Position numbers and translations under genes: made by a program
Assembly (NCBI RefSeq): GCF_000004075.3
Contig: NC_026661.2
Coordinates: 620,001-684,000 of the forward strand
From: Cucumis sativus
Taxonomy: Eukaryota; Streptophyta; Magnoliopsida; Cucurbitales; Cucurbitaceae
Direction: 5' to 3'
DNA length: 64,000 nt
Shown: positions 12,229 to 26,739 of the stretch, piece by piece
How the letters are laid out: each line of letters begins with the position of its first letter
How positions within the stretch are numbered: position 1 is the stretch's first letter
Notes under the pieces: model-generated
The model's database searches: none
What the model was told of the DNA's origin: nothing
Seen by the model: only the letters and a program-made list of their open reading frames with translations

Positions 12229-15191
12229 ATATTTTCAAACAAAATTCGTAAATATATTCCATAAATGTTTTGTATATTTTTTATTTAAGTCTTTTTGTGA
12301 TGATATTTTAATTTTGGTCCATTATTAGGTTGTATTAATGAATATTCTAAATGAAAAAGGTAAGGAAACATCTTTTTCTACTTTTGTGAGCTTTTATCAT
12401 TGCATCTCAAAATGTGTATAAATGGTTGAGCATCTCGCTCTAATCACACACAACAAAAGATTACAAAAAAGTAAAAAAGAAATTGTGATGTTGACACGAT
12501 TTAATAAAAGTATAACCTAAAATAATGCACGGATCATTGTCGATAATGTACTAAATTATAACAACCAATTGTAGATTGCCTTCCAAATTACTCTTCTCTC
12601 TTCCTCTTTTAATTATTCCTCAACATTTAACATGTCTCCAAATAAACAATCCCACGAACTTTATTAGAACTCATAATTTAAAATTCAGCTGCACAAATAA
12701 AGCTTAAAGCTTAAGTTTAAATCAAACATAGTTGGATATGACGATGAATTCACTAAAACAATCAAAATTGAAATCATATTCTACATTTCTTTCTTTACTG
12801 TAAAAATACATGTTGTAAAGTAAAATTAGTGGAGAACATATTAGAAAAGAAAAGATTGTTGGGTGATTCATTTGATTGAAGAAGAAGTGGGGTATTGAGA
12901 GAGTGTGAGTTATTAAAAGAAAGTAGGGCCAAAGAAAACTTCAAAGTTTGTAAGGCTAAATGGATTTTATTTATATTTATCAATTTATGTGTTGAAAAGA
13001 CAAAAGTATACCTTCTCTCTTTTCCTTTTCAAACTATCATTAATTCAACATCTTCACCCATGTTACCCATTTGTTTCTTTTCAATTATTCTTTTCTTCTT
13101 TTTCACTATCCATATTTTATGTCTATCTCACTCTACACTCTTATTTACTAAACAAATATATATAAATAATAATAAAAAAAATAGAAATTCAACCCTCTTT
13201 TAATTCCATGATTATTATTGAAGTTAAAAGTGGCTTTTTTAATTGCTAAAGAAGAAGAAGAAGAAGAAAAGGCATACAAAAGATATTGATCAAACATCAC
13301 ATTGTTGCAAGTTGGGTAATTATTGTAGTCTATATATATGGACTTCATTTATCCTTCTTTTATCTCATGAAGTATTAGTCTTTATTCTTCTTTCTCTTTT
13401 CAAAATAAGTAGTGGTATTAAAATGGAGAAAAACACTTGTGTTTCAATATGGGAACCCGAACCCTTATTTTGAATATCATTTCTGCCTAAAAATTTATGT
13501 GAATTTAATTATTAAATAATTGATCTTAGTAGGGAGGGTGATTATATTCAATTTGAATTTGACATCATAGAAAGAAACTTATTGTTTTGAATTTGTATGT
13601 CCCTACGTATATATATTTTTTTAGACTGCCATTAATGACTAAAATTATTTATATTTGTAAATTTAATGTAAACGTGACAATAAATAGGAAGAGAAATTTA
13701 TAACAAATTAATGTATACTATTTTTTATTTGTCTGCAGTCTAAAAGAAAATAACTTCACACCAAAAATTGTCAGCATGCAACAGTATTATTTTGTATTAA
13801 TGTTTTCTTTTTAATCAAACGTGACAAGAAGATGGAATTAATTAAACGAATAATGTTTCTTAAATAAATATATCATATGGGTATAGTTCAATAGTCATAA
13901 TTTATGTTTGTCAAATTTCAAAATTAATTCCACACTCCACACATTGTAAAAAAGAAGAAAAAAAGTTATAGAAAAAATCAAACCTTAAAACACCATTAGT
14001 ATAAATGTAACACAAATCACTCCCAAATGTACCCATAATTATTTAATCTTTAAATTTATCAACAACATCTAATGATCTAATGTAGAGTTGCTATATATAT
14101 ATATTTATATATCTTGGTTGAAAGAAATTAAATTTAGGTGCACCTAATTGGGAGAGAGTTTTAATTTGGTAAGATTGAGATAAATTGTTGAGATACAATA
14201 ATAAATGAGATTGTCACACACACTATTGTTAGTGTTTATAGCATTCACTATGATCCACATAAATGTGTCCACCTCCCTCTATGTCTATATCTATTGGAGT
14301 TCCCTAATAGAAGAAGGCAAATCATAGGGATAGCTGGCATAATTATTTCTATCAATGAAGGGGGGTTGTCCTATATAGTACATTATATATGTTCAAATTA
14401 TTATTGTGTCTATTTCAATTTTTTAATATATACCTTCACACTTTCAGATTACATATTCACGTCTTGTATTGTCAAAAGAATAAAAAAAAAATATAACAAA
14501 TTTTCATATTATAGACAAATATATAATGTTATAATCGATAAAATCTAAAATTTTGTTATATTTGTAGGTTTATTTGAGAGAGTTACAATTATTAACAATT
14601 TTATTTTACACTATTAAATTTATCATTTCAACTTACTTCTTTTGGTTATTAATGATTTAACTTGATATTACAACATAAGGTTATGGGTTCAGTCCTATGT
14701 AAAGTCATTTCTCTTGGAATTCATATTTAATTCCACTTGACAGGCCTTCGACAAATTTTCATCAATTACTATCCCCCACAAGTACTCAAGGGAGTGTTGA
14801 AATATCATCTTGGTCCTCATCGTTCAGTTTTAGTCCTTGTACAACTTTCAATAAATATTAACATTTAATCCTTCAAAGTTAATTTGTAACCAAATTGATT
14901 AAGTAATAACAATAATTTTAATCCAAAGAAAAATAAAATATGTAAATATATGTGTTTTTAAAATTTAAAGTAAAAATGTTATAGATCATGACAAAAAAAA
15001 ATCTTTTTTATATATAAAAATTCAACCATAAACTCAAAACTAAATTTAAGATTTATTTGAAATATACAATTACTAAAATTAAACAAAAAAAATATAAACT
15101 AAAATTGATTATAGAGACTAAAATTAAAATTTAACCTAGCATATTAACTTAAAATTTTAGATTAATTGATAATTTAAGACGATGTAAGTGT

Positions 15192-15271
15192 AAATTTTGA
15201 GTGTACCTAAAACGTTGATCCAAAGTCAATGAAATTTTAAGTGTACCTAAAACGTTGACCCAAAGTCAATT
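15192..15271. repeat. 40-bp direct tandem repeat with TTGAC motifs
   Basis: Two adjacent copies of a 40-bp unit containing gtgtacctaaaacgttga and caaagtcaat, differing at about two positions. A shorter duplication (gatcaaatcat, twice) follows at 15276-15302. Each unit carries TTGA(T/C)CC and GTCAA, matching or near the W-box core. Confidence 0.7.
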
Positions 15272-17689
15272 GATGATCAAATCATACTGTGATCAAATCA
15301 TATCGTGGAATATATATATGACGATAATTAATAATCAAAAGAATTCAAGTTATTGATAGATTGTAGTACTAAATAGGACAGAATTAATCCAGTGATATAT
15401 GCAATATAAAGTATTATGTATATAAGGACAAATTGAAATGAGCAAAAGAAAATGGTCTTTAAAAGATCTTAGGTGGGTTCTAAACACATTAAAACCATTA
15501 AGGAAATCTCATAATAATCAAACTATATCTCAAAAAATAGGAAGGGATTCTCTCATTCTTCTCAATCATATATGGTCCCTGCTGAATTTGAGCCACAAAA
15601 TTGAACAATTATAACCAAACATGAGCTTGTTTTTGACGTAGTACGTTTGTAAATGATGCACATCGTCATCGTCCTCGTCCCTGCCCCGCCCCATTTACAG
15701 CAAAACTTTGATAGTTATATCTTTCTCTTTCTTTCATGTTCTGAGGCTCACATCCCATCTACAAAAAGAAGAGAAAAAGGGGGTTTGTAATTTTGTGATT
15801 GTTTTGTAATTGATACGGCAAATGTCCTTCAAATTTATGTGTTTTTTTTTTATCATCTTCTTTCCTTTTTCATTATATGCTGTGTTGTGGTTGTGTGTGT
15901 GTGTGTGCGTGTTTCTTCTCTTCTGAAAAATGCAATAATTTTTCATGCAAAAAAGAGAGAGAGAGCCAAAACTCATCCCTCACATACTCACATGCCTTTC
16001 TTCTTACACCATACATATGACCAATATACAATTTCTATTTTTCTAATTCACCTTTGGTGTGGCTTCAGAATCTCACTCCAATAATGTAAAACCTCACCTA
16101 TTTCTGATTATCTTTTTTTGTTGGTACAATTTTGTCCACTTTGGTTATCATCCATTTAAGGCGGTATAGATGAATTTGCTCTTTTTTACTATGTTTTAAA
16201 TGTTAATTCGATGAAACTCTCTAAAAGTTTGTGCACTTTTATAACTTTTCTGTTATGTCTTGAAATATTAATATATTCACTCAAAAATACATGGATTCAT
16301 CTTCTTTTATGTACCGATTTTGTATAGGTTGGATTGACTTGGATCAGTAACTTATCAATACAATTAAGTCTCTTGATTTTCTTCTTTTTACTACCTTCAA
16401 AGTGTTAGTGATATGTAATTGAATTTGTCTTCAACACCTATTGATTTAAGCTCTTGGGTGAATTATTGATGATTTAAGACCAAGATAAACCTTCTATTGA
16501 ATAAAGACGATGTATTTGCACCTTCTTATAACCATCTTTATTGTTATTATGATCAATCTATTTTCATCATAGGCATTTGAACTACACTTTAGAGTTATAT
16601 TAAGATAACTCTTTATATCTCATCGTGATGCATGTCTTAATTATTTTCCATTTTTCTAGATTTGGCCGCGGTAGAGACCAAACAACCTCTTCTATACTTA
16701 TTTTGGTCTCGTATAATAATGATATTTTTAAGTCTAGGCATGCACATGCATGTCTTGTTAGACTCAATTGATTGAGTTTGTCGAGTTTGAGCACATTAGC
16801 TTGAGTCAAGCCCTAGTTTAACCTTTTTTTAGCCTCGTTTTGGTGTTATAGTGGTACTTTTAGCCCAAATTTAGTTATTTTCTTTAGCCTCATCATCTTG
16901 CTTCTATTCTTGTTTTTTTTTTGCGGATTATGCATTGCAATCCAAAATCATCAATAACATAAATAACCTCGGGGTGGTTAAAAAGAAAAGTAAGAACCCC
17001 CTTTAACCATAAAAAGAAGAAGGTTAAAACAACAATAATGAAGAGTAATAATTTGTAACATGTAAAGGAGGAATGAAAAGTTTGTATCATTTTGATGAAG
17101 TTGGCCCACAAATTGAATTTATTTTGAGAAAAAAAGAAAAGAAAAGGGGGAAATGGGTGGTGGAAATAGAAGAAGGGGGCAATGGGAGTTTAAATTTGAT
17201 TACTTATTTGGTTTGATATTGACAACACTTTTGTTTGGCACATGAAGCCCACGTTACCCTCTCTCCTCTACGTACATATTCTCATTTATATCTCCCATCC
17301 TTTTTCTTTTCTTTTCTTTTCTTTTTCTTCTTTTCTCATATACTATACTATACTATACTATCATACCTAAGCTTTTAAAATATCTCTCTCCACCTAAACC
17401 TTCTACTCTTAATTTTACAAAGTTAAAATCTATTAATACAAAATCCATAAAATGTCAACATCCACCCATCTTTATTACATTAATAATCATTTTTATTATA
17501 ACTTTAAAAGTTTATTGTTTATGTTCTATTCATAAATTACTTACTTATTTTTCTTTCCGCTTAATAATTTATTCAACTCATAAATTACTTACATACAAAA
17601 GTATGTCAACCATTTCTCTAAGTTTTCTTCTTCTATATTTAATTACCAAAAACTTGGGATTTAATTTTTTTTTTTCAACTTAAAGGCCT

Positions 17690-17945
17690 AGTTTGATTGG
17701 TGACTTAATTTTGTTGGTATGGTTTCAAAAATAAAAGAAAAGTACAAGGAAAACAATTAAAACGTGTTTGGTATATTTATTTTTAAAAACTAAATCTAAA
17801 AAACAACTCTTGAAATAGTCATTTTTAAAAACAACAATTATGAACATGGTAAATACTATTGCATTTTTAAATTCATGAAACAAACAAAATTTTAAATTTT
17901 AATTTGGAATGGAACATGTTGTCAAATAAAGTGAAAAGAAGAATT
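17690..17945. mobile_element. Possible MITE remnant
   Basis: The left edge has gcctagtttgattgg and the interior is rich in A/T homopolymers, with gtgtttggta inside, resembling small hAT-like elements of dicots. No clear terminal inverted repeat pair or target duplication was found. Confidence 0.25.
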
Positions 17946-18393
17946 GTTTTTGGTATTGATTTTTTTTGTTTTTTCAAAGTAATTTTATGATCACTAACCA
18001 CACAGGGCTTTCATGGTGTGGATTAGAACACCTTTGGGTTTTGGATTTTCTTGATAAATACTGGCGTCGTATCTTAAAATTGGACAACATTATTGCAAGG
18101 TTTTTTCTCTTTTAATAAACTTCTTTTTCTTGAATGCTGTTAAAAAGTATTATTATGTATAAAATTATGAACGAATATAGTATGTAATCAATAAGGTTTA
18201 TTACTAAAACAGGGAATTTTTACAAATTTATTATGAGAATAATGTTAGTTTTAAAACTTATTACGAAAATATAGTTGACTGTGACGTTTATTTTTTAAAA
18301 AATAAATAAGAAATAAGTGAGACTTACCTTCAATTAATTACTTAAAAATAAAAAAATAAAAAGAAGAGGTTGATGGACGGTTCGCATACCAAC

Positions 18394-18464
18394 AAACGCA
18401 TGCGTTTAGATAAAGTTTGCATGCATAAGCCATGTCAAAAGGTAAAGTCTGCATGCATAAGTCA
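18394..18464. repeat. CATGCA (RY) repeats and a 14-bp palindrome
   Basis: The palindrome aaacgcatgcgttt (18394-18407) is followed by two copies of a 21-bp unit (18412-18432 and 18444-18464) sharing tgcatgcataag. Each copy holds the RY core CATGCA. No gene lies nearby. Confidence 0.6.
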
Positions 18465-21400
18465 CAAAAGGCTTTCTCATGAATTTCTCCATTAAATCTT
18501 TTTTCTCCTCGTTCATTCTTAGAGCATTCTTCTCCATTTTTCTTCCCTTCTCGGTTTTCTAATTTTTCATTAACTGCCTTACATTTTTTCATTCTTTTAT
18601 CTCTCCGCCTTCTTTCCATCATTCACAAATTCACTACATTTTTTCTCCGCCATTCTTCTTATGTTCGTTCTTCATCATTTTCTTATCATTAGTTAATTAG
18701 TTTTGGACTTGGCTCTTCCCATCCCAACCACAAATTGAGAGTATGAAATTTATTTGTATTAGTTAAATCAATTTTTTCTAATTTATTTATATAAATTCTA
18801 ACTATATTCTTGTCAAAATATTTTCATACTTGATTGTTGAAAATATTTGGTTGTCCTTTGGTGATTCTTTTTTGAAGTATCGTTCTCTTGGACGGGCAAC
18901 AACAAAAAATCAATTGAAGAAAACAGCAGAACCGTCCTTCAAATTTGTAAGTTTTTTATAACTAATTAATCAATTATATTATGGTTAGGGTTTAATTTGT
19001 ATTATTAGTATTCTATTAGTATTAAGTATGATTGATAAATTGGTTTAATAAAAATAAAAAAATGTTGACACCTCACAGTTAAATTTATTTGAATTTAAAC
19101 ATTTTATTAGCATTAGAAATGAAATTAGGTATTTTTTTAATATATAAAGTGAAATTTACAAAGATTTAAAAAATTGAAAGATAAAAAGTCATTTATATGC
19201 TAACTCAAATAGCAAACTTCTTTTAAGTAGAAATTTTAAAATGATTAGCTTTTAACCTAAAAATGAATTTATAGATAGATGTTTTACAATAAATAAGTGT
19301 ATATATATATATATATATATATTAACCTAAGCATTGCCAAAATGTTGAACGAAATTTCATCAATTTAAAAGGTTGAATGAAATTTCATTAATTTAAAAAT
19401 TAAATGAATATACAAAATAAAAAATAAAATAATATAAAATTTATTTGTTATATAAAATAAAATTTAATTTAAAAAAGTATTATTTTGAAATTAAATTAAA
19501 TAACTTGAAAATGAAAAAAAAATATAGAGAGTCTTGAACACTCTCCCTGTAAAAGAGAAAAATAAAAAATAAAAACAATACATTTTGGTAATTAGTTTGA
19601 GAAAATGTAATATTAATATAATTTTGCCTAATTAATAGGGCCCCTTTTCATTGGATTGAGAGAGTTTTTTTTTAATAGCCATTTTCATTTAAACTTTTTT
19701 TTTTTTTTGGATAAAAATGATTTAAAATCAAGTTTGAGAGTCTTTTCAAAACTTTTTAAACAAAATACTATTGTTCAAATGATTTGTTTTTTTTTATAAA
19801 AAAAAGACTATTTGAAATATATTTTCGAAGGTTTAATTTAAAAAATAAATTATTTAAAAAACAATTGAAGTATTGGATGATCACTCAAAATGATTTTTGA
19901 GATGTGTTTTAAACCTTTTTCATCAAAGAGTTTAAACGAAAATGAGTTATTATAATTAAAAAATTTCAGAACCAATAAAAATTCAAGTCAGATAGAAATT
20001 TTGATCTTTGAAGTTCTACAAACATTAACGTATTGAAGACTTGAAGATTAACGTGTTGAAGTTTTCAAAATTTTGAAGTTTTGATCGTTCTTGAGATTAT
20101 TATCTTTTGAAAAATTGAAGATTTAAAAGATTGACATGTTTGGTGGAGAATTCATATTTTGTATTATATTTTCAAGTTGTTTGAGTTGAGCAAATCAAAA
20201 TTCAGATTTTGTTTGTGAAAATTATTTTGAAACAATCAAAATCAAAATTCAAATTGATGACGTGATTCAAACCATACAAATTTTGAAACAATTTTTTTTG
20301 TATGTTTTGTTTGTATTCAAATTTTGAATTTTACAATTTAAAAAACAAAATCATGTTATAAAATTAATTCTTTTATTTAGTATAATATGTATTATATAAT
20401 GTATTGCAAATTATATAATAATACAAAATAATAATTATAAATTTGTAGGTTAAATTACATATTTGGTCCTTATGATTTTAAAAGGATAGAGTTTAGTCTT
20501 TGTTGTTTAAAACTAGAATTTAGTTCTTTTGGTTTCATAAAATTGTTGAAAATAGTCTCGCTTGTTTACAAGCATTATTTATAAAGGTCGTTAAATCATA
20601 AATCCTATATATGATATTTTATTAAACTATAAATTTTTATGAACCATAAGAACTAAAATTGCAAATTATTCAATTTTTTAAACATAAAATATATTCATAA
20701 ACAAATTAATAATAACTTATTGTCAACTAGATTTCATTGAAGGAGTAAGACTAGTTTTATGATTTATAAATATATAATATGAAATACATTTAAAAGTTTT
20801 TTAAAAATCTAGAATCCAATTTTTTAATTTGCAACAAACACATCTCTAAAGACATAAAATATATTTATGTTTACATTCAATCTCTTGTTTTCAAATTTTT
20901 GTTTCCAGATTCTCTATCAAAAAAGCCCAAAAATTTATTGGAGTATATTCTAGAAGACTAAAGCTCAAATTAAATCTATCTTTATATTTACAATCTTATG
21001 AACATTGAATACTTGAAGGTTAAAACCTCGTTGAATTTCAAAAGATTGAAGCTCAAAACTATTATCGAAGAAAGATCAATAGATCTAAAGGCCGATTCTT
21101 TAATAGATCAACAAGCCAAAAGCCATTACAAGAAAATCAATAAGTACAAAGGTTGATCATCAAGCCCAAAGGTTGATCATTTAGGAATATCATCAAGTTC
21201 AAACGTTAATTATTCAAGAAGAAATCAACAAATTTAAAAATTAAAGTTTATTATTCGAGAGAAAACCAAAGAATTGTGTATTAGAGATTGTATTTACCCT
21301 ACTTTACTGAAATGAATATAAAAATTAAAATTTCACAAATTAAATTTCACCGAAAATCTCGTCGATCTATGAGCTTTTTAAAATCATGTTTTTTCTCAAA

Positions 21401-24400
21401 CAATCAATCCAAATGATCTTGTCAAAATTCTAAAACGATGTGACCCTTAATTTTGTACGAGAGAGAGTCTTTATAAAAACTAATGAGTACGTCAAACATA
21501 TTTGATGACACTTTGACACATTACAACTAATTAATTGTACTTTATAATTATTTATATTCTTGTTTAACACTTTTTTTTCCCTCACTTATATTGAAACATA
21601 AAATGACAAGAATATATATTGTTGGTGATCACAGAGTGTGAAAACTATGACAAGAATATACATCGTTGCAATAGTTTTTCAAGGTACGATAAAAGAAGGT
21701 TATGATTTAATTGTGTATAACAAACAATGTGTATGCAATAGTTGAATTCTAACGTCGTCGTCATATTGGAAGTTCCTACTATTATATGAACAATAAACCG
21801 GTCAATTTGTTTAAGCTTTTAAAAAAGACAAATTCTTATCCGAAATAATAAGTCGCAAAGAAAAACGACACATTGAAAAGTAATGAAAAAAAAGGAACAT
21901 GTCTCTCCTCTTCCCATGTTCTATCATGTTAGGAAGGGAGGCATAAGAACTAATTAGCAATCTGGATCCAAAAGGAAAATGATAGGTCAAGGATATATTG
22001 TGCCATAATGAATGCAATTCCATCCATATCATCACAAAAGGTGGAGAAAATCAAGGTAATTAGTAGACTTTGAAACCCTGAATTTGACTTGAAATCAAAA
22101 GTGCTTTTAATTAATTAGGTCTCCATCAAATTGGACCCACCTTCATAACCTATATTTGAGGCTACTATGTGTTGGAAAGATTGAGCTTGACATCCCATTT
22201 TGAGGCCCCTAACACCTTTTCTTTTCTTTTCTTTTTGCTAGGAATTAAGGTAATTCCATTCTTGGTCATGTCTATATTCATAGTAGAAAACTAAAAAATA
22301 GAGGAATTGTTATGAATAGCATGTACGCAATCATTTTAAATAAAGTAAAGAGAATTTGATGGTTATGAAATATATTTTAAATATTTAGTGAATCTTTTTT
22401 AGGTAGATCAATCAATTAATTCGAAACAAAATGTTTTATTGATTTATTTTTTTAAAAAAAAATTAAATCTATAAATAGGTTTACATGTTTTGTTGTCTAA
22501 AATATATTTAGAAATGTAAAAGAAAAACATGTTTTTGTTTTACAAAATTAGATGAGAATTGAAATGTTTAGGTAAAAAGTGAAAATTGGTTTGAGAAAAT
22601 TGAAAATTGACTTTGTTTGAATATTAACATTTAAATATAGTGGACACCCAAATGAAATCCAACCTACTTTCTTAAAGGCAATACTACGCATCCTTGAATA
22701 GAAGCTTTATGGCCTCAATTTGTACCCTTACATTTTTTCTTTCTTTAACAAACTCAAATTAAAACAAAAAAGAAAAAATTTATATATATATATATATATT
22801 ACTTTTATTCTTTCTCTATATTTATGAAAGATGATAGATACATATTGAAATTGGGCCAGCAATATCAAACACATCGGGCCTTGTATAATAGCCCAACTCA
22901 CAATGGTACATACCCTGTGGCCTTTCAATTCACTTCCACAATAATCAAATTAAAATGGTTGATATTTTTTAAAATAAGTATCAAGTGTGTAGTAATAGTT
23001 TTAAAAATTTATAAATATATCGAAATCTATTTGTGATAGGCTCATATTGTTTATTATTGTTTATCGATGGTAGACCAATATTTACTAAACGGTCTCATTG
23101 ATAGATTTTGACAAAAATTTCTATATTTTTAAATGTTTAAAAAATGTTGTTATATGCTTAATTATTATGAATTTAATTACTATATTTACGACTATTATAA
23201 TTTAAAATTTTAATGTTAATATGGCAAAATTGAAATATAAAAAAATATAAATCGTACAAAATGGCTATACTCTAATGAAACACCCAGCTTTCTAAATACA
23301 ACCATTTAAAACTTTGAAATACACAGTAATTACTCTTCTTCAAAAAAAAAAAAAGAGTAAAATAAGCTCACGCATTAATTTTTCTCTACCAAAACACACA
23401 ACCCCTACCTCAAATCCCTAATTTTCCTCCCAAACTTCTTAATTTCCATCTTCTTCTTCCTCTCTTCAAGACCATCACAAACCTTTTGCTAAAGACGCCA
23501 ACAGTCACCCAGCACTTGTCCCACAATGGCTCGCCCGCGGCTACATAGTGGCTCTATCACTCGTTTCACTGTGGTTTGGAGTTGCATGTAGCAAAATAAA
23601 AAAAAAACTTAATACACTTTTTTTCTTTTACAAAATACACCACAATCTCTCTACTTTTACAAAATGAAAATGACTAAAGGTGATGAAGATTCAACTTGAT
23701 GTGACATGTAAGGTTTTTTTCTCTTTTTTCTTTTTCTTTTTTATTAAGAAGGCAACAATACATATTTTTTAAAATTCATAATGTACCCGAAACAAATCAA
23801 ATCCATTAATCTATTAAAAATGAATAAGATAAAATGTAAAGATATATTAAAAATCAAGAAACAAATAAAAGATTCAATAAGTCTATATATTTTCAAATTT
23901 TAGTTAAATAAACGTGATAAATAAAACTAAAATAGTATAATAGTATAGATATTTTAAAAAGTTAGTTATACCAAAATAGATTGGGTGTCTTTAACTCTTT
24001 ATCTTGTTGAGCTAAAATTTCATAGTAACATACCAAAATACATGTTATTTTAATAATTTGATTACTTCATTCATATCTCTAGTTTATGATTTTAAAATAA
24101 TAAAAACGAGTAAAAATAACTGAGAATAAAATTAAAATTATGAGAAACAAAAAAGATTAATTGATCCTAGCTAAGGATACAACTCGAATGAAGCATGGCA
24201 ACAACGAATATATTAAAGATTTAATAAGGGTAGAGCATACCACTAATAAATATACTGAACATTATATTTATTAAAGATACATATTTTCAAAATTTAACTA
24301 AAAGATATATTAAGTATTTTTTAAGGAGATATTGCAAATTCTAAATAAATAAATATATTAAAAATTTATTAAAGATATTTTACTGTATACAAATTGGCAA

Positions 24401-24935
24401 ATAAAGTCTAAATAATTTTTTCTTTTTTTTAGTATAAGAATTATGCTAATGAACTATTTTAAATAGTCTATAAACCTTAACTTAATTTGTGTTTGATTAT
24501 TTGGTAGAGTATGAAGAGAGCTTTTGATCATTTCAACGTCTAAAATGGGACCAACTCGATCGAACTAAAAATCTGCAAGAAAAGATCCCACAAATAAATT
24601 CTAAACAGTAAGCAATAACAACCCAATAACTTTTTTTTTTTTTGGAATATCAAACAATTAAGCTTCTTTCCCATGTTTTAGAAAAAATCAAATTCCAATT
24701 ACTAACATTAGAGAAAGAGACAGAATCAGAGAAAAGTGTATGATCAGAAGGACGAATCATCATTGTGTTAATTTGATTATTGCTCATCTCAAGCGAATCT
24801 ACAATTTCCCTTTCGCAAATCCTCTTCAAAGACGAGGAGGAAGGAAACAAATCGAAATTTCTACTGTACAAAATTGTCATCCATATTCTATCTATTGTTG
24901 GGTGGTTTTTTTTTTTTTTTTTCAGTTTCTAATCT

Positions 24936-25190
24936 TCAACAATTAGCCAAGCGAGAAGTGACTTCAAAGAATACATCTTCATTACAAGGGATTGTCAATC
25001 CCCCCATTGGATGATCGAATCCGAACTCTTCTTCAGCTTTACTCAACAAATCTTGAAACGATGGATGCTTCAAGTAAGAAATCGGTATCACATGTCGTCT
25101 CTTTTGTGTCTCTCCAACGTAGACAGCCAAAAACCCCTTTGGAACAGTCGATGATGATTTCCTTGGGCTGTTTATCAGACGGAATCCCAT
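24936..25190 (-). CDS. SAUR20-like auxin-responsive protein
   Basis: An 84-residue, intronless SAUR with a shortened N-terminus: [14 protein letters not shown] leads straight into [12 protein letters not shown] (residues 17-28), then [28 protein letters not shown] and LTIPCNED, ending with a VTSRL motif. Of all genes here this is the closest in pattern to the Arabidopsis SAUR19-24 clade, whose products promote cell expansion at the plasma membrane through PP2C-D inhibition. The ATG at 25190 is flanked upstream by a CTATATATA box (25309-25317) about 120 bp away. It is the right-to-left terminal gene of the minus-strand array and lacks the [10 protein letters not shown] wording of the modules, so it is probably an older member. 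Confidence 0.95.
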   Translation of the reverse strand: MGFRLINSPRKSSSTVPKGFLAVYVGETQKRRHVIPISYLKHPSFQDLLSKAEEEFGFDHPMGGLTIPCNEDVFFEVTSRLANC

Positions 25191-26739
25191 GGTATGTATC
25201 TTGAGGATTTTGATTTTGTGGGTTGTTTTGATTTTTGGCTTTAGTGGGTGATTTTCAGCCCTGAATAAAGATCTGGGTTTGTGATTTAGAGAAGAGAATT
25301 AGTGTGTGTATATATAGGTGAGAATTGCTTTGTTCTTCTTTCTTGAAGTCTTTCGAGTGGTGAAGAGGCAAATGGAGTTGGGATATGGATTATGAAGAGC
25401 ACATGGAATTGTCTTCCAACTTGCAGCTAAGATTTGAGACTGCAAACATCATAGTGTCTATTAGGTGACAAACATTGGTATGTCCTACAAACACAAGAAA
25501 ATAGCGATAGAGAGCTGCCTAAAGATTAGAAATGGACAGTTTGATACCTGGCCTTTTGATTAAGGACATGGTCGGGACACCGGTGTTTGGTATATTCAAC
25601 AATGAGGGCGGTCTGTGGAGAGTTTGGTATGGATGTAGACCCTAAGGGTAGATGGAAACAGAGGCAAAGAAGAAACTCAGGCAAAATGTGGTGTCTAATT
25701 TGACAAGAAAGCAGGAGAAGAAGGGAGTGGATTTGGCTCATTCAGCAATTAATAGGGGAGGATAATCCATGGAAACAAGAAGAGGGGAAATGGGGAAAAC
25801 AACAAGATGAAAATGGGAAAGGTTACCTCATTTTGTATTGCGTTGTTTTTGATGGATTGAATGAAAACATTACAAGACAATGAAATATAAGCCACTACTT
25901 TCTGATGGTTCAACTTGACTGTGTCTGGATTGCAAGGATTTTTTTTTTCTAACTTCCATGTTAGGAAACTCAAAAAGATGGCTTTGCTGATGTCAGAACC
26001 TCATGAGAATTGTGGAAAGATTTACCCGAGAAAAGGGAAAGAGGTAACTTTGCTTTTATTGTTGACTTTAATGGATGCATATGTAATCAGTGTTTCTGTT
26101 CATATGAATGAGGGCGTTTGTTTTTCCTTCGATTTAGTATTCTTGCTACTAATTTAAAACAATTTAGTTGTACAGCCAGAGGAAAGTTCCTCACAACATT
26201 CGGATTAGATTGTTAATGAATAACTTCAAGCTATTAGTGTCCGGATCATGAATGAAAGGCCTAAGCTTTGAATTTAGGAACAGTTGAACTCAGTTTTTGG
26301 CTTATAATTACATTAGAAGGAAAAGGCTTTGGTCTTATATTCAATTTAGAAGTCTTTGTTATTGTATTTGTAGGATTTTATTAGAAAGCAGACTTACTTT
26401 TCTTACTTCTACTCAACAATACAATATTGTACCATACCATACCATACAAATAGCCAGCTGTCTACAATAATAAATTAAAGATAGAGGGGATGGGGAATAT
26501 ACAAGGAAAAAGCAAAAAGAAAAAGAGTAAATACCACTATACAATTTTCAATGGGTAATGGGCCTTAAGAATGGGCTTTTACTTGTTGGATTTTTACTGC
26601 CACATATTCAAATTAGATGTTCTTGTTAGTATAGGATTGCACAGGAATACACATATGCCTACTCTGTATGAACAAACGCTTTTGATCTCCCCAATTAGGT
26701 CATAAAAGGATGGGAAAAAAAAGCCATAGAAGTTTTGCC
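25191..26739. other. Promoter and 5' flank of the SAUR at 24936
   Basis: The TATA box at 25309-25317 (minus strand) is the only clear element. The rest has no supportable gene. A short ACCAT pentamer run is visible at about 26432-26448. Confidence 0.6.

Larger units (their letters stand above)
11661..24935. other. Long gene-poor AT-rich stretch
   Basis: No gene is supportable in these 13 kb. What can be seen: a GAA run at 13251-13268; a 40-bp tandem repeat at 15192-15271; a CTTTT/ACTAT-rich tract at 17300-17361; RY-type repeats at 18394-18464; TA runs at 19302-19322 and 22780-22799; a stretch with the repeat-like phrase 'catatttggtcctta' near 20455; and a stretch around 23030-23280 that resembles dispersed cucurbit repeats with 'tgatagattttgac'. 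Open frames are short, compositionally biased and without known motifs. The last 300 bases carry the 3' flank of the SAUR at 24936. Confidence 0.55.

Noticed and set aside
14675-14700. gggttcagtcc, resembling a tRNA B box (also gtttgaatccc near 98)
   Set aside because: No A box or cloverleaf arms at the right distance.
25526-25741. Minus-strand frame of 71 codons near the SAUR at 24936
   Set aside because: No known motif and the neighbouring frames are equally open; no gene supported.
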